Positions 32,238 to 41,443 of a stretch of 64,000 nucleotides of DNA are shown piece by piece. A program made the translations under genes and the position numbers. The DNA comes from Suillus spraguei. Its lineage: Eukaryota > Basidiomycota > Agaricomycetes > Boletales > Suillaceae. The notes beneath the pieces were generated by a model. The model worked only from the letters and a program-made list of their open reading frames with translations. It was not told the origin of the DNA and searched no databases. The stretch lies in the NCBI GenBank assembly GCA_016800925.1, contig JABCPU010000124.1:1-64000 (forward strand), in the 5' to 3' direction. The number at the start of each line of letters is the position of its first letter. Position 1 is the first letter of the stretch.

Positions 32238-32999
32238 TTAGGGGACTCCGACTCGCATACCGCTGCATACTTTTCTTTTGGATTCCTCTTCAACGATAGT
32301 ACCGTTGTAGACGACTCTCAAAAGTCTCTTATCATCTTCTGTACGCGTCTGTAAAGGCACTCGCACTTGCAGGCTAGTACAAAACGTTTTGTCTTGCCCG
32401 ACCCTAAAAAAGTCGCGATCTTTCCTCTCCCCTTTGCTCATTTGAGCGCATTTCTACCAATAGTCTTTTGTAGTTAGTAGACCTCTACCAGGCCCAGCCT
32501 TACATTGCTGCTGCTAGTAGACGGTGGACGAGCAACATTAGGTGTTCGATCCGTGACCTCAGTGCTGGCCCAAGACCCTGCCTGCTGAGCTCTACGATAG
32601 TTTCCTTTTTACGATAGTTTTCTCTTCATACGATAGAAGGTCTAGTCTTCTTCGAAGTATTTAGTGGAATTGCCTCGTTGTTCAAGATAGACTGGTCGCT
32701 TGTAAGCTTCGGCTGGAAGAGCACCGTGTCCCTCGAGTTTTTCCCACTTGGAAGATCACAAAAACCTTTACTATAGTTTTCTTAGTTAGTAAATAGGGAA
32801 GCGCCTAGTTGGGTTGATTAAAGAACCCTTTAGGACCTGAGTACGTGGTAGATCCGATCAGATATCGGGGACCGCTCAGTTTTCCATTTACATACTTCTT
32901 TTCCCATCTCCTCTTCACCATCTTTCCTTTTCGGGTTGACCGTTACGACTAGTCAACCACAGACATCAGTAAATCGGGTTCCAGAAAACAACTGGTACT
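32238..32999 (+). other. Untranslated leader of element 2
   Basis: 762 bp between the PBS and the gag ATG, also present in element 1 in inverse order. It has only short open frames, such as one of 73 codons at 30548-30769 in element 1 that is truncated in element 2. It probably holds packaging signals, but none is recognisable by eye. Confidence 0.5.
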
Positions 33000-34037
33000 A
33001 TGTCTGCTCCCGCCACTACCATTCACAACGAACAAGCTTTGGCTGAGTACATCGCAAATGCTATCAATGTTGCGATTGCTCCAGTCCAAGAGCAAGTTCA
33101 AAGGCTCAGGAATATGAACGATGTCTTACAAGACCAGAACGAAAAACTCCATGAAGAACTTCGTCAATATAGGGAAAGAATTGATGAACTGGAAGCAAAA
33201 CCAACATCAACAGGAGGAACTCCCAAAATTGCGAAGCCAACAGAGTTCACTGGAGGAAAAGACTCCATCGATGTCGAAACATTCCTGGCACAAGTATCCC
33301 TCTACCTCACACAATATCCCAATGCAACGCAACAACAACATCTCAGCTTAATGTTGTCTTATCTTAAGGGAAATGCCGGAAAATGGGCAGAACCTTACGT
33401 TAAGAAACAAGCTGCAGGAGAATTGGACTTCAATGAATTCTTAGAGGAGTTCTCACGCATGTTTAAAGATGAGAACAAAGAAGCGAAGGCCATCAGAGAA
33501 TTAGAGACCCTTAGGCAAGGATCTAGTTCTGTTCCAGAATACGTTGCATCCTTCAAACAAAAGTCGGTATTCACAAACTTCTCCGACTACGACCTCCGCC
33601 TCAAACTCCGATCTGGTCTACAAACCCGGATCAAAGAACAACTCGCTCATGTTGCGCTCAAAGACAAGAATACTCTCAACAAACTGATTGAAAGAGCAGT
33701 AGAAATTGGGCAAAACTTTGAAGAGTTGGACGCAGAGAAGAAGCGAAACACCTGGTGGACTCCCAAGTCTAACAGTGGAGTTCCTTCTTCATCAAGGGCT
33801 GGACCCAGTAACAGTGACGCTATGGATGTCGACTCCGGAAGGCAAAAGACTGCCCCCAAACCGCAAGGAAAGCCTGGTGCTTTCAAATGTTACAGATGCG
33901 GTGGAGAAGGCCACATGGCTAGGAACTGTAAAGAAGCGCCAAAACCAGCGCAAGTGAAGGCATCGTCTGCCGAAGAAGAAACCGCGCCTAAATGGTTCAA
34001 GGACTGGTTATCCTCCAAAGAAGGCAAGGGTTTTTAG
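33000..34037 (+). CDS. Element 2 gag (nucleocapsid with CCHC knuckle)
   Basis: 345 codons from ATG 33000 to TAG 34035-34037. The N-terminal helical part (VQEQVQRLRNMNDVLQDQNE) is predicted coiled coil. The retrotransposon-gag region has GNAGKWAEPYVKKQAAG and FLEEFSRMFKDEN. The knuckle is CYRCGGEGHMARNC. At the end the codons AAG GGT TTT TAG contain the heptamer GGGTTTT (34028-34034) directly before the stop, a fitting -1 slippery site into pol. Confidence 0.92.
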   Translation: MSAPATTIHNEQALAEYIANAINVAIAPVQEQVQRLRNMNDVLQDQNEKLHEELRQYRERIDELEAKPTSTGGTPKIAKPTEFTGGKDSIDVETFLAQVSLYLTQYPNATQQQHLSLMLSYLKGNAGKWAEPYVKKQAAGELDFNEFLEEFSRMFKDENKEAKAIRELETLRQGSSSVPEYVASFKQKSVFTNFSDYDLRLKLRSGLQTRIKEQLAHVALKDKNTLNKLIERAVEIGQNFEELDAEKKRNTWWTPKSNSGVPSSSRAGPSNSDAMDVDSGRQKTAPKPQGKPGAFKCYRCGGEGHMARNCKEAPKPAQVKASSAEEETAPKWFKDWLSSKEGKGF

Positions 34038-36670
34038 AAGGGTTGAAGTCAGAGTCTGCAGACCTAGACCCGAACAATCGATTCTCTATTCTTTCTAGTT
34101 TTTCAGATGTAACGGAAGTGTATATACGATCCAAATCAGAGCATTTTTATATTCCGATTACACTGAAAGGAAAGAACAGACAAGCAGACGTAAAAGCACT
34201 TGTGGACTGTGGTGCATCAACATTATTTATAAGTGAAAGATTTGTGAAGAACAATGATGTCCGGTGTCGTAAATTATTGCGTCCCATACCAGTCAAGAAC
34301 ATTGATGGTTCCTTAAATGCCGCCGGAGCTATGACAAGATTCGCTGAAATAGGATTAAAGATTGGAGATCATGAAGAAGACAAAGCAGCCTTCATGGTTA
34401 CAGATCTAGGAAGCGATGATGTTATTATCGGTATAGATTGGCTAAGGTATCATAACCCGGAGATTGATTGGAACGCAGGACGATTTGCTCTTACACGATG
34501 CCCAATTAAGTGTGAGACTAAAAAAGAAAAAAGACAAAAAAATAGAGAAAAACGAAAAACCCAAAAACAGGGTGACTTGCCAGATCTGATTCCCACGGAA
34601 GAGGAAGATGATGACGAAGGCATGGCGAAGAAGAGGGCGATGGTTGAGGAAATAGAAGATGAAGATAGTCCAAAGAATGAATGGATTAGATATAAAGCTT
34701 CTATCGCCACAGAACAAAAAGTAGCAGAGGAAGCTACTAAGAAGAAAAAGTCTGTAGAAGAAATGGTTCCAGACTGGCTTCATGATTACCTGGGTGTATT
34801 CTCAGAAGAGGAATCAAAGAGATTTCCTGAAAGAAAGAAATGGGATCATGCGATAGATCTTAAAGATGAGAATGATCTTCCACCGAATGCAAAACCGTAT
34901 CCTTTATCACCAAAAGAAATGGACACACTGAAAGATTGGTTAAAAGCCGAAACTGCATTAGGACGTATTAGAGATTCACAATCTCCTGTTGCAGCACCTT
35001 TCTTCTTTGTGGCCAAAAAAGATGGCAAATTACGACCAGTAATGGACTATAGAAAGCTCAATGAGAAAACGGTTAAAAACGCGTACCCTTTACCGAGATC
35101 TCAAGATCTAATTGATGCTTTAACTGGTGCCACAATGTACTCCAAAATGGACGTACGATGGGGATACAATAATATTCGGATGAAAGAAGGAGACGAGTGG
35201 AAGGCAGCCTTCAAAACGCCTTTTGGTCACCATGAACCAACCGTAATGTATTTCGGGTTGACGAATTCTCCAGCAACTTTCCAGACCATGATGAATGAAA
35301 TATTTAGAGATCTTATTGATGGAAAGACGGTCGTTGTCTACATCGATGACATCTTGGTCTTTACAAATGGAAATAAGGAGCAACACCGAAAAGTCGTGCG
35401 AGAAGTACTCAAACGATTGAAAGATAATGACCTGTTCTTGAAACCAGAAAAATGTAGTTTCGAACAGTCTAAAGTCGAATTCTTAGGGTTGATCGTGGAA
35501 AAAGGCAATGTATCTATGGACCCTGTGAAAGTAGAAGGAGTATTAAAATGGCCTGTTCCCAAATGCGTAAAAGACATACAAGCATTCATGGGTTTTGCCA
35601 ACTTCTATCGAAGATTCATATTGGGGTTCTCAGATATAGCCAGACCAATGAATGATTTGCTAAGAAAAGATGTTCCATGGAATTGGACGGAGAAACAACA
35701 AAATGCATTTGATGAATTGAAGAAACGATTCACAGAAGCTCCGCTCCTAGTAATGCCAGACGTTGAGAAAAAGAAAAGAATAGAGACCGATGCTTCTGAT
35801 TATGCATCTGGTGCAGTACTTTCTCAACAAATGGAAGATGGACTATGGCATCCTGTCGCTTATTATTCAAAGTCAATGAATGATGCAGAACGAAATTACG
35901 ACATTCATGACAAAGAATTATTAGCAATCATTCGAGCGTTAGAAGAGTGGAGGCACTATGTGCAGGGAGCACCTCAACCTGTGGAAATCTGGACCGATCA
36001 TAAGAATCTCGAGTATTTCATGACGAGTCAAAAATTGACACGAAGGCAAGCCAGATGGAGTCTGTTCCTGGCGGAGTACGAATTTACACTCCAACATAAG
36101 CCTGGTGTAGTCAATGATAAGGCCGATCGTCTGTCTCGGAGATCAGACCACAGAGGGGGGGTAGAAAACGACAATTCTGATCGCATTTTGCTTAAACCGG
36201 AATTTTTCAAAATCAATGCTGCTAAGAGAGGCCAAGTTCTTATAGAAGGAGAAAAATCTCTTCTTAAAAAGATCAGACAAAGTACAGAACGAGAGCCTGA
36301 AGTAATGAAAGCGCTAGAAACGTTAAAAGCAGCACCGGTGCAATTGCGTAGAGGAGTCGAAGAATGGAATGTTGAAGATGGATTGGTGTTATTCCGAGGA
36401 TTGGTCTATGTTCCAAATGATAAAGAAATCCGCCGAGAGATTCTAGAGTTATTCCATGACTCACCACCGGCTGGACATCCTGGACGTGCCAAAACCTTAG
36501 AATTGATTTCCAGAAACTATTGGTGGCCAATGATGACAAAAAGTGTTCACGACTATGTAGATGGTTGCGATCGTTGCAGACAAACAAAGGTCTATCCTAG
36601 TAAACCGACGGGACCTTTACAACCAAATGAAGTTCCAGAAGGACCTTGGCAAACGATTACATGTGACTGA
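33992..36670 (+). CDS. Element 2 pol: protease, RT, RNase H, integrase zinc finger
   Basis: The open frame lies in -1 relative to gag and overlaps it by 46 bp. Protease VDCGASTLFIS is near residue 72 (Cys replaces the usual Ser/Thr after the catalytic Asp). The RT has [27 protein letters not shown] and the catalytic YIDD at residues 450-453. RNase H has TDASDYASGAVLSQ near 600. The integrase H2C2 finger is around 820-865 (GHPGR...CDRCRQ). The frame closes at 36668-36670 because one C present in element 1 is missing after CD, so integrase continues only in another frame. Confidence 0.9.
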   Translation: MVQGLVILQRRQGFLEGLKSESADLDPNNRFSILSSFSDVTEVYIRSKSEHFYIPITLKGKNRQADVKALVDCGASTLFISERFVKNNDVRCRKLLRPIPVKNIDGSLNAAGAMTRFAEIGLKIGDHEEDKAAFMVTDLGSDDVIIGIDWLRYHNPEIDWNAGRFALTRCPIKCETKKEKRQKNREKRKTQKQGDLPDLIPTEEEDDDEGMAKKRAMVEEIEDEDSPKNEWIRYKASIATEQKVAEEATKKKKSVEEMVPDWLHDYLGVFSEEESKRFPERKKWDHAIDLKDENDLPPNAKPYPLSPKEMDTLKDWLKAETALGRIRDSQSPVAAPFFFVAKKDGKLRPVMDYRKLNEKTVKNAYPLPRSQDLIDALTGATMYSKMDVRWGYNNIRMKEGDEWKAAFKTPFGHHEPTVMYFGLTNSPATFQTMMNEIFRDLIDGKTVVVYIDDILVFTNGNKEQHRKVVREVLKRLKDNDLFLKPEKCSFEQSKVEFLGLIVEKGNVSMDPVKVEGVLKWPVPKCVKDIQAFMGFANFYRRFILGFSDIARPMNDLLRKDVPWNWTEKQQNAFDELKKRFTEAPLLVMPDVEKKKRIETDASDYASGAVLSQQMEDGLWHPVAYYSKSMNDAERNYDIHDKELLAIIRALEEWRHYVQGAPQPVEIWTDHKNLEYFMTSQKLTRRQARWSLFLAEYEFTLQHKPGVVNDKADRLSRRSDHRGGVENDNSDRILLKPEFFKINAAKRGQVLIEGEKSLLKKIRQSTEREPEVMKALETLKAAPVQLRRGVEEWNVEDGLVLFRGLVYVPNDKEIRREILELFHDSPPAGHPGRAKTLELISRNYWWPMMTKSVHDYVDGCDRCRQTKVYPSKPTGPLQPNEVPEGPWQTITCD

Positions 36671-36672
36671 TT

Positions 36673-37812
36673 GTGGACCTACCAAAGAGTGAAGGGTGTG
36701 ATAGCATTTTTGTTGTTGTTGATCGATTTACGAAACAAGCACACTTCATTCCCACCAATAAAGAAGTAGACTCGAAGGAAATTGCCGAGCTATTTTTAAA
36801 GAATGTATGGAAACATCATGGAACACCAAAGAAAGTGATTTCAGATAGAGGAACACAGTTCGTATCCAAATTTATGGGACAAATGTCAAAAAGATTAGGC
36901 ACAAAATGGTCTGCTTCGACCGCCTATCATCCCATACGGACGGACAAACAGAACGCGTAAATCAAGAAGTTGAACAATATTTACGCCTGTTTACCTCTTA
37001 TAGACAAAATGATTGGGTATCTTGGTTGCCGATTGCAGAATTCTCGCATAATAACGCAGTCACAGTCACCGGTCATAGCCCTTTCAAAGTTCTATATGGA
37101 TATAATCCAGAATTCACGATATCTCCTAATTCCAACTCCCGTATTCCTGTTGCCGATGAAAGAGTGGATCAAATGAAAGAAGCAAGAGATGATGCGGAAA
37201 ATACTTTGAAACTAGTCAATGAACGAATGAAACGGTTCTATGACAAAGGAGTAAAAGACGCACCACAGTATAAAAAGGGAGACAAAGTCTGGCTAGACGC
37301 GAAAAAATTAAACAACGTCGTCCAAGTCAAAAACTGTCAGATCGTCGTCTTGGGCCCTTTGAAATACTAGAGAAGATTGGCGAGGTGAACTATAAATTGA
37401 AATTACCGGCAAATTATCAGATCCATCCGGTTTTTCACGTTCAATTACTCACCCCATACTATGCATCTCAATGATCCCTCATTCTCAACCCACCCGACCA
37501 CCTCCTGACATAGTTGACGATCAGGAAGAATTTGTTGTAGAAGAAGTATTAGATAGCCGATATTCCGAGGAAAGCTGCAATACCGAGTAAAATGGGAAGG
37601 ATATCCGATAGAAGAATCGACATGGGAACCAGAAGAAAACGTAAAAAATTCCCCGATTCTTATAGCAGAGTTTCATAAAAAGAATCCCACGGCGGCTAAA
37701 ACCAAAAGAATTCAAGGCTCTATACTTAATTCGGAAGATTTCAAGAAATGGAGAACACGTAACATCAGACCTTCATACATTCGCGATGACGCTCATCCTA
37801 GAGAGGGGGTAA
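36673..37812 (+). pseudogene. Element 2 pol, integrase core and chromodomain (frameshifted)
   Basis: Integrase reads DLPKSEGCDSIFVVVDRFTK with the first catalytic Asp, then SDRGTQFVSKF with the second. A base is missing near 36930 (element 1 has one more C), and the next frame (36906-37370) carries the third acidic part, NQEVEQYLRLF and TGHSPFKVLYGYNPEF. A further shift near 37310 precedes the [19 protein letters not shown] module, and the C-terminal chromodomain near 37530-37680 is itself shifted near 37560. Chromodomains direct integration towards particular histone marks. Confidence 0.85.
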
Positions 37813-38287
37813 TGTCACGAATTCCAAATACAAATCATTACTCTTTCCTCAATTTCCCTAAAGCGTCTAAACCCAGCGCTAAGACAAACACAAACTCCAT
37901 TGAAATCCCATAACCGCTTCTATAACCGAACTTCCTGATGAAGATGAAGAGATCTTTTATGATGCTATCGGATAAGATAAGATAAGATAGTGTCACGTGA
38001 TCTTAGAACCTTCTAGAATATGATGTCATAACAATGTCACAATCATCACATCGTACGATTCTCATTTCTATTTTATGATTGGCTAGTAGTTTCAAACTCA
38101 GTTTATATCTCAGTTTCAATATGTGTATATAGTTAGCTAGTTTCGCTGTAGTAGTTCTTTAGTTCAAACCTCTTGTATCTACACTGGTAGCAATCCAAGA
38201 CGTCCTTGCTCCTCTCTCTCTTTCTGATAACCTTAGTTTGAGTCCTAGTCTCTGCCCTAGCGTTAATTCGTTTTGTGGGTTGTGACA
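37813..38287 (+). repeat. 3' LTR of element 2
   Basis: 475 bp, almost identical to 31751-32224 except single-base indels (for example aaatcccata against aaatccctata, and acactggtag against acactgtag). It is followed by CCTTG at 38288-38292, half of a split target duplication. Confidence 0.9.
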
Positions 38288-39673
38288 CCTTGGTGATTGA
38301 AGCGGAAACGGAGTGACATGGCCAAGTTATTCAGGTAGTCATCGCGTCCAGAATCTCCCTCGGAGCACAGGGAAACGGCTTCACGCCGACATTGGATGGA
38401 CTCGTCTAAGTCATCGGTGCTGCCGCGTTGCTCAAAGCGTGACCTGAGAGCCCATCCAAGCTTGTCCAGTGCTCTTGGACGGTGTTTGTTGCCCAGAGGA
38501 CAAAGCTCGAGTACGACTCGCCGAATGTGGATGTCTTCATCAGATCCCTCTACTGAAAGATTGTTGCAGTTACGGATCACATAATCGAGGCCATTTGCCC
38601 CTGCCGCGATGCTACTAATGTAGGTTCCCTCTGGACAGAGCGGTAATAGCTTGCAGCACAGATGTGCGGCTTCATGGATATAGGCGGTGATCTTCTCCTT
38701 GCTGAAGCGCCAAATCAGCGCTTTAACGAGGTGGTAGATGGATAGTGGATGATTGGGGTGGCCCTCAGGACGTAATGTAAGGCCTCCCGAAAGAGAGAGG
38801 CGACAGAATCAATGTCTTGAAAATCGTTTCGAATATAGCCTTCCAGGCGGGCCCATGCGAGGTTGGTGAGAGCCTCTGCGCGGTCAGGATGTCCGACCAA
38901 GCATTGGTCCAGGACTGACTGAAAATGCTGTATGGCATCGTTCAGATAAGAGACGGTCTTGCTTGTGACGTATGTGGCAAATCGTTCATGGCCTGCATCG
39001 GTCTCTCGAGCAATCCCAGATTCAGTGATGGACTACACAAGGTGTTCCGTCAACAGAAATCAACGACAGAGGCTGAGTCACTCACGTCAAGCAGTGCGCT
39101 CCCCCGATTGTCGCTAGAATGTAGAACAGTGACCTTCAGCGTGAGGCAAGGGCGAACCCCACGAACGGGCGGGAAGGAGATATCTACTAGATGTGAGTAT
39201 ATAAGCATAAATGAGAAGGAGGTCACTCACCGAAAGGCTCATTTCCATGACCGAGCAGCGCATCCCACGATGTTTCAAGTTTTCCGACGACTTCTCCATT
39301 CCCCAGCATCGGATTGAACTCGAAGGATGCGCTGATCTCCATTGATATTTCGGGTGACAGGTCTAATGATCTACAAGGAGAAGATCAGTTATCGAGTTGC
39401 ATCCGAAAATTACGATGGACTGTACAGGGTTACGGCATCGTCCCATGCTACTGATTCGTCGGATAATAAGACTCCAATCGTTGATTTCCAGCGTCTCGTC
39501 GAGCCAACAATGATGGATATGTGAATGCCAGCGGGAATGCGCCAGGAGGGAATTCCAACATTTTTTGCTCCAATAACTGTAGGTAGAGTGTGAGGATACG
39601 AAAGAGATACGAAGGCGGTATGGAGCAACTTACCTTCGAGTTTGATATATCGGCCTTGTAAACTGACAGACAT
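38288..39673 (-). pseudogene. C2-TPR protein gene, 5' part, interrupted by element 2
   Basis: The start at 39673-39671 opens MSVSLQGRYIKLEG. The next exon gives VGIPSWRIPAGIHISI and RRWKSTIGVLLSDESVAWDD, a C2-like N-terminal domain. Further exons have an LETSWDALLGHG-like segment (about 39260), then TPR-type helices: LTNLAWARLEGYIRNDFQDI, SLFREALHYVLR, LDKLGWALRSRFEQRGSTDD, YLNNLAMSLRFRFNHQG. The sequence then hits the LTR. In Agaricomycetes such proteins usually continue with many TPRs and a CHAT peptidase-like domain; no CHAT domain is found here. Some exon joins show frame breaks. The TPR continuation sits inverted at 31257-31750. Confidence 0.75.
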
Positions 39674-41443
39674 GATGGTATGATGAAGGAAAACGAGAAG
39701 GATTGATTATGGGTTGGGTGGTGGGTAGAATGAGTAGTGGAAAAGGCGACAGGGCACTGTAAGTTCAGGTGAGAGGGAGAAGGGAGGTTGAGGGTTCAGA
39801 AGGTTTAGGTGATGCACACGTGTATTTGCATGTTGCAGCTCAGCGCTAGTACAATAGACGCTTGTATGATTGCAGGAAGCGCTGAGGCTAAAAGATCACC
39901 AACTTGCAGCAAAATGCTATGGATGAGGGAAAATGACACGCCAAGGACACTGCAAGTCTGTACTGTCATCGTAGGTTGATTGAGACGTAGTATGATCATT
40001 AGCACAAGGCTGAAACAACATAAAACCTAGTGTATTTCATGGTACAAACATTACAGACCACTAGAAATGACGGTGGGTCGTGGGCTATGCCTATGCTGTA
40101 CGAGACGATGGCAAGGTGGAATGATGATCGAGCTAGAAACAAAGGCAACACGGCGGGACGTGGCATCCGAGCTTGAGAACAGTCAGCATATGAAATAAAT
40201 GGAAATTTCAACGAACCTGAGAGTCATAAATACCAGAAATAGTATGGTGTGCATGGCGTACTATCCCAAAAGCATCGCTCTGAAGTGTCTCTCAAGACGA
40301 GTCGAAACATAGATGAGCCGAGCGAAGACTCGTTATGTCATCGCTTTTTCTGAGACCGAAGGAAACTCATGCAGTCACTTTTTTTTACCTCGATCATCCA
40401 GATTAGTGGTTTGGATGATACAAAAGCAATTTGGGAGAGGCCTGAGTCATACACCAAGTGCGTCTCACCTCAATCCTGACCGAGTATGCAGGTTGCTTTA
40501 TATACAGACTCTAGTGAATGTATGGATTAGCCCTTGTCCCTTCAAGTAAACTAGAAATAGCAGGTCCACTATCATACACATTTGTATCCTCCTCCAATCG
40601 AACTTGAACCAAACTACCAGACAATCCTTACATCCGCACAACAAGTACTATACTGCATAGTCGAAGATCGTATGGGAGGACACGCGAATACAATTAGATA
40701 TATAGGATGCAGTTGACGTCAGTGCGTATGCGCCCTTTTCACTCTAGTTGACTGGATTCTAATTATACCGGATAATTCGTATGTACTGGTCTTTTCACTT
40801 CCTCGCATCTCGCATGGACTCAGGCCTTTTGCAATGGCCTGGCATTAACCCAAACGACAGTGTCCTGTTCGCAGGAACATGGTTGCATGAGTTTACTGGA
40901 AAAAGTCGTGGGCGAACGACGAGTAACACTGATGAGACACACGAAACAGAATAGAACTACATTCTGGATTGCGAGACAACGACGAAGGTGAGGGACAAAC
41001 TAAGGAAAGAGGTGCCTACGATGTGGTGAACCATATACGCTGGTGTACGAAACAACAGGCTTATATTTACCCTGACCGATGACATTTCCATTCGAAGTAC
41101 CTCAGTACCTGGCACTGATCGCGAACCTCATGCATCTGTTTGTATTACTCTGGTCTTTGGGTTCTTGGAAGTCACCGGTACCGCTGTATTCGGCACATCT
41201 TTGATATCAATGCTCCTCATCCAGTTATCGTGTAGTGACGTCAAAAGCTCTTTCATATACAATGTTAATTTAGAATATATCTATACATCATGTTCAAAGC
41301 CATTAATGCTACATTGACGACAGCTCATAAAGTGTGATGCGAAAGCGAGAGCGATATCCGAATGATTTCGACGCGAGGACTAGACGATTTAAAAAAAACG
41401 CACCAAACGATATATATACAATATGCGAATCTTCAGACGCGCT
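39674..41443. other. Intergenic region, no gene seen
   Basis: 1.77 kb between the TPR gene (its promoter side) and the 3' end of the antiporter. Frames are short and do not join through plausible splice sites, and I found no repeat shared with the rest of the window. Confidence 0.4.

Larger units (their letters stand above)
31751..38287 (+). mobile_element. Ty3/gypsy chromovirus, element 2 (plus orientation)
   Basis: Full-length element of 6537 bp with LTRs at 31751-32224 and 37813-38287, a 775-bp leader, gag, pol, and a polypurine tract GAGAGGGGGTAA (37801-37812). It is the inverted near-twin of element 1. The right flank is CCTTG, the complement of the CAAGG that borders element 1 on its right. 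The two LTRs differ by only a few indels, which points to a young insertion. The chromodomain places it among chromoviruses, and self-priming places it near the Tf1/sushi group. Confidence 0.9.

Noticed and set aside
24714..38287. Inverted pair as a pure assembly duplication of one element
   Set aside because: The copies differ at many single positions and indels, and the split CAAGG/CCTTG flanks make biological sense. It still deserves a long-read check.
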